Assembly (NCBI RefSeq): GCF_022919215.1
Contig: NZ_CP095046.1
Location: forward strand, 1,602,501 to 1,666,500
Direction of reading: 5' to 3'
From: Hymenobacter cellulosilyticus
GTDB taxonomy: Bacteria; Bacteroidota; Bacteroidia; Cytophagales; Hymenobacteraceae
DNA length: 64,000 nucleotides
The notes below the pieces were generated by a model. The model saw only the letters and a list, made by a program, of their open reading frames with translations. It had not been told where the DNA came from and searched no databases. Below are positions 22,082 to 30,335 of this stretch, one piece after another. The stretch's first letter is position 1. The number at the start of each line of letters is the position of its first letter. Position numbers and translations under genes: made by a program.

Positions 22082-24063
22082 CTACTGCACCGGCAGCGTA
22101 ACAGTAACGATGGTACCCCAGCCGGGGCGGGAGGTTAGCTGCATGGTGCCCCCAAACAGCGCCACCCGGTTGCGGATGGTAGCCAGGCCCAGGGTTTTGG
22201 GCAGCTCCGTGGTAGTCGTCGGTGTGAAGCCCACGCCGTTGTCTTCCATGCTCAGGTACACTTGTCCATCTTCGTGGGCCACGTGTAGGGTAGCTTCAGT
22301 AGTACGGGCGTGCTTGAGCGTGTTATTGACCAGCTCCTGTACAATTCGGTAGATAGCCAGGTCCAGCTCGTGGGGGCGGCGCTGCTCCAGGCCCTGCAGG
22401 TGGGTATACAGCTGAAGCTGCCTGGGCGGCAGGTGCTGGGTGAGCTTTTGCAAGGCCGTTTGCAGCCCGAAATCTTCCAGCACAATGGGCGTCAGCTCGA
22501 AGGAAACCACGCGGGTGGCCCGGATGGCTTCGTTGAGCAGCGGCAGCACTTTGTCGGGGGCCGCGGGCGTGAGCAGCTGGTGCTCCAGATTGAGCTTGGC
22601 GGCAAATAGCAGCTGGCCGATACCGTTGTGCAGGGCTTCCGAAATGCGGCGCCGCTCTTCTTCCTGAGCTACCAGCACGGCCCGCAGTACCTCGCGCTGC
22701 TGCCGCAGCTGGGCGTCGGTAGCGGCGGCCTGCAGGCGGTTCAGCTCCGTCACGTCGCGGAGAATCAGCAGGCCGCCCCGGTCGACTCGGGTGGCGGGGG
22801 CAGTGGAATGGCGGTGATGTCGTACTGCTGGTGCTCGGGGCGGCGGGGGTAAACGACAGGTGGGTGCGGGCTCGGCCTCTCCGGCCATCAGTTGCTGTAT
22901 CACCTGGCCCGGGGCCGAGTCGGGCGGGAAGGGCACATGGTCGAACAGGTACTGGGTCAGCATCTGGGCCTCAGGTTGGCCGCTGAGCTTTTCCATGGCC
23001 TTGTTCCAGGCCGTAATGCGGCCCTGCTGGTCGAAAGACAGGATACCGTCGGTGCTGTGGTCGAGCAGGCTGCGCACGAAATTGCGCTCCTGGCGCAGCT
23101 CCTCCTCGGCGGCGTAGCGGGCCGTCACGTCGTGCATCAGCCCGCTCAGGCACAGCGGCCGGCCCAGGGCATCGGGCACCACGTGGCCGTAGGCCGCTAC
23201 GTAGTGCACCGAGCCGTCGGGCCACAGCACGCGGTGGGTGAGGTCGAGCTGGGCGTGGTGGTGCACGCAGGCGTACAAAGCCTGGCGCACGCTGCTCCGG
23301 TCGTCGGGGTGGATGGCCTGAGCCAGCACGTCAAACGGCACCGGGTTGGGGTCGTGGGTGCGGCCAAAACAGGCCTGGGCCCGCTGGTCCCAGCGCAGCT
23401 CGTTGCTGGCAAAGCTCCATTCCCAAACGCCCTGCTGGCTGGCCGTGAGGGCCCGGTTTAAGCTTTCCTGGTGCTCCCGCCGCTGCCGGATGGCCTGCTG
23501 CAGGGTTGAAATATCGTCCAGGGCTATGCGGCAGCCGGGCTGGCCGTGGGCATCGGGGCGGCCATGGCGTCGAGGCGGGCATCGAAGACGGTGCCGTCGG
23601 CCGCGTGCAGCTGCACCTTCAGCGTGTGGTTCACGTCGGGGGCACTGGCCAAGGTGGCCTGAAAAAACGTCTGGAAGGCGGCCCGGTAGCTTTCCACGAC
23701 AAATACCAAAAACCGCCGCCCCAGCAATTCCTCGGCCTGGGTCCGGAAGTAGCGGCTTACCCGCGGGTTGAGCTGCTGAATCAGGCCCTGCTCGTCGAGG
23801 GTCACGTAGCCCAGGGGCGCCACGTTATACAGGTTTTCGTAGCGGGCCCGGGCGGTCTGGGCTTCCTGTTGAGCCTGGAGCAACTCATGATTCTGCTGCT
23901 CCAGCTCCAGCTGATATTCCTGCAGCTGCTGCACCAGCTCCTGTACCTGCTCTGGGGTCTTGCCGTCGGTGGTTTGGGTAAGGAGCTGCCGCCCCTGGGC
24001 TTCACGCAGGGGAGTGCCGCGGTGGTCGGAACTTGAAGGCCAGGTCAAATCCAGTTCGCTCAT
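22082..24063 (-). CDS. PAS-domain sensor histidine kinase, NarX/DegS type (frame breaks)
   Basis: A soluble sensor kinase, about 660 residues when repaired. A coiled coil (about residues 35-70, QELVQQLQEYQLELEQQNHE) leads into three PAS domains: about 75-180 (YENLYNVAPLGYVTLDEQG), about 200-320 (with VLWPDGSVHYVAAYG), and about 320-440 (LLDHSTDGILSFDQQGRITA). The HisKA_3 dimerisation helix (EERRRISEALHNGIGQLLFA) carries the phospho-accepting histidine; the HATPase domain has VQELVNNTLKHA, MEDNGVGF and GLATIRNRV. The frame breaks at GGGG 23555-23558 and again twice around 22860-22870 and 22780, between which the coding is in another frame (HQQYDITAIPLP). The response regulator gene is 82 bases upstream on the same strand. 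The absence of membrane segments suggests cytoplasmic sensing. Confidence 0.87.
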
Positions 24064-24145
24064 AGGTGTGGGCCACGGCTGGGGTTAGGGCTTGTTGCAG
24101 GGAAAGGAGGCAATGGGGGCGGGGTACTGGGGCACTGAGGGTGGC

Positions 24146-24787
24146 TTATTGCAGCAGGCCATTGCGGGCGGCGTACCGAATCAGGGCGGCGGTGTTCTTG
24201 GCCTGGGTTTTCTCAATGATGTTCTGGCGGTGGGTTTCAATGGTGCGCTTGCTGGTAAAGAGCTTGTCGGCAATTTCGGCATTGGTCATTCCATCAGCAA
24301 TAAGCTGCAGTACTTCCAGCTCCCGCTTTGAAAGCCCGCCCGACTTGGGCGCTTCCGGGGCCGTGGGCGCCTGTAGGGCCTTAGTAAGCAGGCTCATCCC
24401 GATTTCGGAACCCAGGTAGCGCCCACCGGCCATTACGGCCTCAATGGCCTGGAATATCTCCAGCTTGCCCGCCGACTTGAGCACGTAGCCGTGGGCCCCG
24501 CTGTCGAGCATGCGCCCCACGTGGTTTTCATCGTTGAGCATGGACAAAGCCAGCACCCGGATTTCGGGATACTCCTCACGCAAGCGGGCGGCCGTGGCAT
24601 ACCCGTCCAGAATGGGCATGTTCACGTCCAGCAGCACTACGTCGGCCGCAGTGGTGGGCAGCAGGCTGAGCAGCTCGGCTCCGTCGCCGGCTTCGCCGAC
24701 CACGTCCAGGGTTGGCTCAGCAGCCAGCAGGGACCGCAGTCCGTCGCGAATGATTTTATGGTCGTCAACTAAAATAAGCCGGATCAT
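24146..24787 (-). CDS. NarL/FixJ-family response regulator
   Basis: A 213-residue DNA-binding regulator. The receiver domain shows D8/D9, the phosphorylated D54 in VVLLDVNMPILDG and K104 in GYVLKSA. A LuxR-type helix-turn-helix occupies about residues 148-205 (LSKRELEVLQLIADGMTNAE, FTSKRTIETHRQNI). It lies just upstream of the histidine kinase and is presumably its partner; both are read leftward as one operon. The gene is intact, and its target genes cannot be told from the window. Confidence 0.93.
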   Translation of the reverse strand: MIRLILVDDHKIIRDGLRSLLAAEPTLDVVGEAGDGAELLSLLPTTAADVVLLDVNMPILDGYATAARLREEYPEIRVLALSMLNDENHVGRMLDSGAHGYVLKSAGKLEIFQAIEAVMAGGRYLGSEIGMSLLTKALQAPTAPEAPKSGGLSKRELEVLQLIADGMTNAEIADKLFTSKRTIETHRQNIIEKTQAKNTAALIRYAARNGLLQ

Positions 24788-25140
24788 GGCAGAGGGGATT
24801 AACGGTGAAGCGTCGCCCGGAGCGGGCCTGGTGAAACCAACCTCTCAGTACCTCCGCTCAACGGTCCAGCTTAAGAACCAAGGCTGGATAAACCGGTGGC
24901 TGGTTGAGGAAGGTAATGACGTAGCTCTCAGTAAGAGTACGTGATACGGCAACTTTGGGCGAGGTATTTTAGCCTTTTAACGAGCTAAAATACAAGCTCG
25001 TCGGGTAAAAATACTAGTGTTTGTTAGTTCGTTTACGGGCCGGTGGTCAGCAGTAGTTTGCCTGACGCCAGAGCTTGCCGCTTTCCAGCGCGGGCGTGTT
25101 ACTTTTACGTCACCATCCCATCTTGTCTAATCCTTCCTGC
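24788..25140. other. Divergent intergenic region between the two-component operon and the M20 gene
   Basis: These 353 bases hold no supportable gene. The only clear structure is the inverted repeat at 24964-24993. Sequence between 24930 and 25040 is AT-rich and probably carries promoters for both directions. Confidence 0.55.
24964..24993. promoter_or_regulatory. Perfect 9-bp inverted repeat, possible operator
   Basis: GTATTTTAG and CTAAAATAC are exact inverted copies separated by 12 bases. The centre-to-centre distance of 21 bases is two helical turns, which suits a dimeric regulator. No T-run follows, so it is not an intrinsic terminator. It sits about 180 bases from each flanking gene. Confidence 0.4.
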
Positions 25141-26505
25141 ATGGCTTCTTACCTCGAAAGCAACCAAGAGCGTTTTCTGAGCGAACTGCTCGACTGGCTG
25201 CGTATTCCCTCGGTTTCGGCCGATCCTAAGTTTCACGGCGACGTGCTGCGCGCCGCCGAATACCTCAAAACCCGCCTCGAAGAAGTGGGTATCGAAAACG
25301 TGGAGCTGTGCCAGACGGCCGGCAACCCCATCGTCTACGGCGAGAAAATCATTGACCCCAGCCTGCCCACGGTGCTCGTGTACGGGCACTACGACGTGCA
25401 GCCCGCCGACCCCTATGAGCTGTGGACGTCCGGCCCCTTCGACCCCGTTATCAAGGACGGCAAGATCTACGCCCGCGGCGCCTGCGACGACAAAGGCCAG
25501 GTATACATGCACGTGAAGGCCTTCGAAGTGCTGATGCAGGAAGGCGGCGTGCCCTGCAACGTGAAGGTGATGATTGAGGGCGAAGAGGAAATTGGCTCCA
25601 ACAACCTGGGCATCTTCGTGCGCGAAAACAAGGAGAAGCTCAAAGCCGACGTCATCCTGATTTCGGATACCGGCATGATTGCCAACGACACGCCCAGCAT
25701 TGAGGTGGGCTTGCGCGGCCTGAGCTACCACGAAGTGGAAGTAACCGGCCCCAACCGCGACCTGCACTCGGGCCTCTACGGCGGGGCGGTGGCTAACCCC
25801 ATCAACATCCTGTGCAAGATGATTGCCTCCCTGCACGACGAGAACAACCACATTACCATTCCCGGCTTCTACGACAACGTGGACGAGCTTTCGGCCGAGG
25901 AGCGCGCCGAAATGGCCAAGGCTCCGCACTCCGACGACGAGTTCAAGCAAAGCATCGGCCTGACCGACATCCACGGCGAGAAGGGCTACAGCACCCCGGA
26001 GCGCGTCAGCATCCGGCCCACGCTGGACGTCAACGGCATCTGGGGCGGCTACACCGGCGAAGGTGCCAAAACCGTTATTGCCTCCAAGGCCTACGCCAAA
26101 ATCTCGATGCGCCTAGTGCCCCACCAGACCTCCGACGAAATCACGGCCCTGTTTCAGAAGCACTTCGAAAGCATTGCCCCGGCCAGCGTAACGGTGAAGG
26201 TAAAGCCTCACCACGGCGGCGAGCCCGTGGTAACGCCCACCGACTCGGTAGCCTACAAAGCTGCTGCCGATGCCATGGAAACCACCTTCGGCAAGCGCCC
26301 CATCCCCACCCGTGGCGGTGGCTCCATCCCGATTGTGGCCATGTTCAAGTCGGAGCTGGGCCTGGACACGGTACTGCTCGGCTTCGGCCTCGACTCCGAC
26401 GCCATTCACTCGCCCAACGAGCACTACGGCGTCTTCAACTTCCTGAAGGGCATCGAAACCATCCCGCACTTCTACCGCAACTACGCCGCCGCAATGGTGA
26501 AGTAG
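25141..26505 (+). CDS. M20-family metallopeptidase (dipeptidase)
   Basis: A 454-residue zinc dipeptidase of the M20 family. Metal ligands and catalytic residues are visible: YGHYDVQP (first metal His and catalytic Asp), RGACDDKGQ (bridging Asp), EGEEEIGS (catalytic Glu and metal Glu), SDTGM (Asp), and HSPNEHYG near the C-terminus (last His). A dimerisation lid domain lies between about residues 200 and 330, starting at GLRGLSYHEVEV. The start at 25141 (MASYLES) is preferred to an in-frame upstream start because the extra residues carry no family sequence. It has no signal peptide and is cytoplasmic. The frame is intact. Confidence 0.93.
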   Translation: MASYLESNQERFLSELLDWLRIPSVSADPKFHGDVLRAAEYLKTRLEEVGIENVELCQTAGNPIVYGEKIIDPSLPTVLVYGHYDVQPADPYELWTSGPFDPVIKDGKIYARGACDDKGQVYMHVKAFEVLMQEGGVPCNVKVMIEGEEEIGSNNLGIFVRENKEKLKADVILISDTGMIANDTPSIEVGLRGLSYHEVEVTGPNRDLHSGLYGGAVANPINILCKMIASLHDENNHITIPGFYDNVDELSAEERAEMAKAPHSDDEFKQSIGLTDIHGEKGYSTPERVSIRPTLDVNGIWGGYTGEGAKTVIASKAYAKISMRLVPHQTSDEITALFQKHFESIAPASVTVKVKPHHGGEPVVTPTDSVAYKAAADAMETTFGKRPIPTRGGGSIPIVAMFKSELGLDTVLLGFGLDSDAIHSPNEHYGVFNFLKGIETIPHFYRNYAAAMVK

Positions 26506-26547
26506 TGAGATGGTGAGGTTGTGAAATGGTGAGACTTTGATTTAAGG

Positions 26548-26594
26548 AGTTTGTGTCATTGCGAGGCGTATGCCGAAGCAATCCGTCCTCTTCG
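26548..26594. repeat. Dispersed-type intergenic repeat (TCATTGCGAGGCG...GAAGCAATCCGTC)
   Basis: The wording TCATTGCGAGG with GAAGCAATCCGTC resembles short intergenic repeats frequent in Hymenobacter-like genomes. The TTGC and GCAA pieces can pair. Only one copy is present here, so the assignment rests on recall. Confidence 0.35.
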
Positions 26595-26616
26595 CAGCAC
26601 AAAGTTGCCTTTTACC

Positions 26617-26654
26617 AGAAAGCCCTTTCCCGTTGCGACGAGAAAGGGCTTTTT
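26617..26654. terminator. Bidirectional terminator between M20 and barrel genes
   Basis: AGAAAGCCCTTTC and GAAAGGGCTTTTTA form a stem with A/T runs on both sides, placed between convergent genes. Confidence 0.85.
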
Positions 26655-26706
26655 ACTTTAGAACACTCCGCACATTTTAGAGGATGGATGGCCAAGGCTG
26701 CGCTTC

Positions 26707-27540
26707 CTAGGGCTTGGGCGTAGTTGCCGGCGCCGTGACTGGCTTCGGCGAAGCCGCTGGAGCCGGCGCCGTTGCCGGAGCAGCCGGGGTTTCGGCGGGC
26801 GCGGCTGACTTTTTCCTACCAAATAGCAGTCGGCGGGGGCCGGTGAAGAACACAAACTTAAGTCCGCGCCCGATACCCGTGCCAGCATCGACCACGGCAC
26901 CACCCAGCTGGCCCGTGCCTACATTGTAGCCCAGATACAGCTCCATCACGCTGTTGCGCAGCCGCACCTGTCTGGCTTCGGCAGCTGGTTCACCGTTGGC
27001 GCCGGCGTCCAGTTGCAGCAGCTCCCGCTTGCGCGCGTTCGTCAGGTCGGCATTGTAGCGCCAGCCAATCTGCACCCCGGACTTATCCTGATAGCCAAAG
27101 CCCGCCGCAAAGCCGTAGCACCACTGCTGAAAACTCGACGTGCCCAGCAGTTTCAGCGTGGGGTTGGCCGGCGTGGCGCTGAGCAGGTAGCTGGCCTGGG
27201 GCCCGGCCTCAAAGAAAATATCGTCCCAGTGGTACTGCAGCAGCACCGGTATATCGAGGTAGGCGAGGTGGGTCATCAGGCTGGGGCCGTTCTGCAGCGA
27301 GTTGTCGCCCTTCATGGTGTACAAGGCTTCGGTTTGCAGGCCCCACTTGGGCAAGAAGCTAGGCCGCAGTTGAGCCATCAGGCCACCGTGGCCGCCCACC
27401 CGCCAGTTGCTTTTATTAGCGTCGTAGCCCACGGCATTCGACACGTTGCCTCCAAATTTGAGCCCGACGCGCAGCACCTGGGCCTGGCTGGTGCCGGCTG
27501 CCAGCAGCAGGGTGGAGACAATCAGAAAAGCTTTATTCAT
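26707..27540 (-). CDS. PorT-like outer-membrane beta-barrel protein (OMP_b-brl_2 type), copy 1
   Basis: A 277-residue outer-membrane protein. A signal peptide (residues 1-20, ending TSQAQ) is followed by VLRVGLKFGGNVSNAVG, the opening strand typical of PF13568-like barrels, then alternating beta strands with LAYLDIPVLLQYHW, FEAGPQASYLLSA and AAGFGYQDKSGVQIGWRYNA. Unlike its three neighbours it ends in a long Ala/Pro/Thr tail (about 245-277), so the barrel does not close at the C-terminus. The function is unknown; the family is widespread in Bacteroidota. It is the last of four tandem relatives on this strand. Confidence 0.85.
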   Translation of the reverse strand: MNKAFLIVSTLLLAAGTSQAQVLRVGLKFGGNVSNAVGYDANKSNWRVGGHGGLMAQLRPSFLPKWGLQTEALYTMKGDNSLQNGPSLMTHLAYLDIPVLLQYHWDDIFFEAGPQASYLLSATPANPTLKLLGTSSFQQWCYGFAAGFGYQDKSGVQIGWRYNADLTNARKRELLQLDAGANGEPAAEARQVRLRNSVMELYLGYNVGTGQLGGAVVDAGTGIGRGLKFVFFTGPRRLLFGRKKSAAPAETPAAPATAPAPAASPKPVTAPATTPKP

Positions 27541-27633
27541 GGACGAGAAGTAGAATCGGCTGTGCCCGGGCCCGGTGCAGGGGAGTAAAGCTAAGCAGAG
27601 TTTGGCCCCGGGTGCATGCCGGGCCCACGAAAA

Positions 27634-27665
27634 AGCCCGGCCTTTCCGAGAAAAAGCCGGGCCTA
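27634..27665 (-). terminator. Terminator behind barrel copy 2
   Basis: AGCCCGGCCTTT and AAAGCCGGGCCT form a hairpin with A-rich flank, which reads as a T-run on the minus strand. Confidence 0.75.
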
Positions 27666-27682
27666 AGCCGTTAGGAAGCGGT

Positions 27683-28375
27683 TTATTTACTCGGAATCAG
27701 GTAGCCCAGCGAAAGCTGCACCGCCGACTGGCGGGCATTGCTCAGGTCGCCTTCGAAGTACTTGCCGTCGTCGCTCTTCACGAAGTCGCTGAAGGCTCCG
27801 GTGTAGCGCAGGTTTAGGCTTACCCCATTCTCAGCCTGGTAGCCAATGCCGGCCACATAGCCCAGTTCGTTGCGGTTCAGGTTGCTGAGGTCCTTCTGAT
27901 CGTGCGTTGTAGTCGTTCTCGTGTTGCCGGTAAGCCCTGAGGTAGTAGTTACCGTCGTTTCGTCCTTCACGCTAAGCAGGTAGGAGTACTGCGGGCCAGC
28001 CTCGAACACCAAGCCGCTGGCGTTGATCTTGAACAGCACCGGCACGTCGAGGTAGTTGTAGTTTACCTTGCCTTCACGCTTCTGCATGGAATTCGTGATG
28101 CTTTTATATTCAGTGGGCTTGTTTTCGAAGCCTTTCTGGGAAAACAGAATTTCGGGCTGCACCGACAGGAACTCGTCGTCGCTCAGGGCCGCGTTAAGCA
28201 TTACACCGCCCAGAAAGCCAATCTTGTTGTTGTAGGTACTTTCGTTCTGGACGTCGCCGGCGAGGTTGGAGTAATTGGCACCAGCCCGGAGCCCCAGGCG
28301 AACACCCTGGGCGCGGGAAGCGCTAATCGTCGCGACCGATAGCAAAGATGCTAAGGCAATTACGGTCTTTTTCAT
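27683..28375 (-). CDS. PorT-like outer-membrane beta-barrel protein, copy 2
   Basis: A 230-residue barrel with a signal peptide (1-22, ending ASRAQ), the opening strand GVRLGLRAGANYSNLAGD, and the family landmarks VQPEILFSQKGFE, YLDVPVLFKINASGLVFEAG and GYVAGIGYQAENGVSLNLRY. It ends AVQLSLGYLIPSK, a proper closing strand. The same landmarks recur at the same spacing in copies 3 and 4, so these arose by tandem duplication. The frame is intact and the gene has its own terminator. Confidence 0.88.
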   Translation of the reverse strand: MKKTVIALASLLSVATISASRAQGVRLGLRAGANYSNLAGDVQNESTYNNKIGFLGGVMLNAALSDDEFLSVQPEILFSQKGFENKPTEYKSITNSMQKREGKVNYNYLDVPVLFKINASGLVFEAGPQYSYLLSVKDETTVTTTSGLTGNTRTTTTHDQKDLSNLNRNELGYVAGIGYQAENGVSLNLRYTGAFSDFVKSDDGKYFEGDLSNARQSAVQLSLGYLIPSK

Positions 28376-28466
28376 GGTAAGTAAGGGTTGAGGTACAAGG
28401 AACTTGTTGGTTCAGCCCAGGCGAAAAATATGCCAGAATGGTTGAGCCTGCGAAATCAGATAACGC

Positions 28467-28503
28467 AAAAAGCCTCGTTCCAGGGTTGAAACGAGGCTTT
28501 TCC
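28467..28503 (-). terminator. Terminator behind barrel copy 3
   Basis: AAAAAGCCTCGTT and AACGAGGCTTTT form a hairpin; the A-run on the plus strand is the T-run of the minus-strand transcript. Confidence 0.85.
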
Positions 28504-28519
28504 TAAAGCGCTGAGTTCG

Positions 28520-29146
28520 TTAGTCGAGGGAGAAGAGGTAGCCTACCTGAAACTGAATCACGGAGGTAAGCTTGTTGCTACGCACCTGGGTAGCCGACTC
28601 CTGAACCACTTTCGAGAGGCCGCCATTATAGCGGATGCCCAGGCCCAGGCCACTCTCCAACTCGTAGCCCAAACCCACCACGTAGCCCAGCTCGGTGCGG
28701 TTGTAGCCATCCAGGCTGGTGTTGGTCACGCCCAGGTTCCCTATGTTGCGCTCATCTTTCACAGCCAGCAGGTAGCTCACTTGTGGGCCAGCCTCGAGGA
28801 TCAGGCCGCTGGCGTTGATTCTGGCCAGGATGGGCAAGTCGAGGTAGTGCATCCGTAGGGTAGCGTTGCCGGTTGGTCCTTCTACTTTGTTGCCCTTGCC
28901 CGAGTACAGCAACTCGGGCTGGATAGAGAAAAAGCCATCATTGGTGAGGGGCGCGTTCAGCATCACGCCGCCCAAGCCGTTGAGCAGGTACTTGGACTCC
29001 AGGCCCCCGTTATCCAGGGTCGACTGATTCGAAAAATTCGACAGGTTTACGCCGGCTTTAACGCCAACCCGAATCTGGGCTTGGGCGGCAGTAGTCAGGC
29101 CGGTGGCCAGCAGAAGGGAAAGCAGCAGGGAGGATGACTTTTTCAT
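28520..29146 (-). CDS. PorT-like outer-membrane beta-barrel protein, copy 3
   Basis: A 208-residue barrel. I place the start at 29146 (MKKSSSLLLSLLLATG), which opens a signal peptide ending AAQAQ; a longer frame starting at 29284 would add 46 residues without signal character. The landmarks are IRVGVKAGVNLSNFS, FSIQPELLYSGKG, YLDLPILARINASGLILEAG, YVVGLGYELESGLGLGIRY and the closing FQVGYLFSLD. Closest in wording to copy 2. Confidence 0.87.
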   Translation of the reverse strand: MKKSSSLLLSLLLATGLTTAAQAQIRVGVKAGVNLSNFSNQSTLDNGGLESKYLLNGLGGVMLNAPLTNDGFFSIQPELLYSGKGNKVEGPTGNATLRMHYLDLPILARINASGLILEAGPQVSYLLAVKDERNIGNLGVTNTSLDGYNRTELGYVVGLGYELESGLGLGIRYNGGLSKVVQESATQVRSNKLTSVIQFQVGYLFSLD

Positions 29147-29245
29147 GGCAGCAGAAGAGTTAGGAGTAGAGCAGTAAGGCTGCGTTAGCAACCCCGAAAT
29201 GTGCCCTGAAACGCAAAAGTGCGCAGTAAGGCTGGAATACAAACA

Positions 29246-29283
29246 AAAAAAGTGGCTGCCCAAGCTGGACAGCCACTTTTTCA
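29246..29283 (-). terminator. Terminator behind barrel copy 4
   Basis: AAAAAAAGTGGCTG and CAGCCACTTTTT form a hairpin with long A/T flanks. Confidence 0.85.
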
Positions 29284-29299
29284 AGCGGTTAACAAAACC

Positions 29300-30061
29300 T
29301 TATTTGCCCAGGGGAAGCAAGTAGCCCAGCTGCAGGGTAAAGGCGTTGTTGAAGGCCTTAGCTTCGTTCTTAGTGTCCTTCGAATCAATCAGGGAGTTGA
29401 AGCCACGGGCATAGCGCAGGCCTACGCTCAGGCCGCCTTCGCTCTGGTAGCCCAGGCCGGCCACGCCGCTGATGTCGAACTGAGCCAGGTCAGACTTGTC
29501 GGCCTCGTCGCGGGACAGGCCGGTGTAGTCCAGGAAGCCCTGGTTGGCGTCGTCCGTCTTGTTCTTAGTGCCGTCCTGATACTTGATGGTCGTCTGAGAC
29601 TTCGTTTTGGAGCCAAACAGGTAGCTTACCTGCGGGCCCAGCTCGAAGAATAGGCCGCCGGCGTTGATTTTAGCCAACAGGGGCACATCGAGGTAGTGCA
29701 GTACGCGCTGCTGCTCCTGCTCTACTTTGGTAGCGCCGGGGTAGGCAGCCAGCGTAGCGCCGTCCGTCGATTGGGTCTCGATTTCGTAGCCTTTGCGGTT
29801 ATACAGCAGTTCGGGAGCGAAGGAGAAGAACCCGTCGCTGCTCAGCGGAATGCTGGCGCTGATACCGGCGTTGTAGCCTACTTTGTAGCTACCTAATTCG
29901 CTGTTGTAGCCAGCACCCGTAATTTGCGACACATTGTCGCCTGAGATATTAGAATAGGTACCACCTACTTTAACTCCGAGGCGGAATCCACCGGAATCTT
30001 GGGCTTGAGTGGCAGAAGTAGCGGCTAGAGCAACAGCGGCAATGGTTAGATACTTTTTCAT
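29300..30061 (-). CDS. PorT-like outer-membrane beta-barrel protein, copy 4
   Basis: A 253-residue barrel. The start at 30061 (MKKYLTIAAVALAATSATQAQ) opens the signal peptide; a further upstream ATG at 30160 is less likely. The landmarks are FRLGVKVGGTYSNISGD, FAPELLYNRKGYE, YLDVPLLAKINAGGLFFELG, GVAGLGYQSEGGLSVGLRYA and the closing LQLGYLLPLGK. Between the fourth and fifth landmarks it carries a longer loop than copies 2 and 3. It is the first of the four in transcription order, and each gene appears to be an independent unit. Confidence 0.88.
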   Translation of the reverse strand: MKKYLTIAAVALAATSATQAQDSGGFRLGVKVGGTYSNISGDNVSQITGAGYNSELGSYKVGYNAGISASIPLSSDGFFSFAPELLYNRKGYEIETQSTDGATLAAYPGATKVEQEQQRVLHYLDVPLLAKINAGGLFFELGPQVSYLFGSKTKSQTTIKYQDGTKNKTDDANQGFLDYTGLSRDEADKSDLAQFDISGVAGLGYQSEGGLSVGLRYARGFNSLIDSKDTKNEAKAFNNAFTLQLGYLLPLGK

Positions 30062-30303
30062 GGCAGGAGAGACGAATAAGGTGGGGTGGAAAGAGTGTGG
30101 TTTCAAGTGAAAAACACGCTTTGAAAAATGGTGATATAGGCCTAATAGCGTAAAGGCCACTAGGTTTGTTGCGGCCGAGCCCAGAATTACTTTAGAATTA
30201 ACCCAATGATAATTAATCCGTTTCCGGGAAAACTCAACGGGGTCAGGTTGTTGCGGGCCACAGAATAATCCGACGTTTCCATCGGAGCTTGCTCGGGTTT
30301 AGC

Positions 30304-30311
30304 TACTTTTG
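30304..30311 (+). promoter_or_regulatory. Putative -7 element (TACTTTTG) of the PagL-like gene
   Basis: TACTTTTG fits TAnnTTTG and lies 24 bases before the start at 30336. I see no TTG at the ideal -33 distance. Confidence 0.4.
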
Positions 30312-30335
30312 GAGGAGCTTGGCTATACCTTTTCT

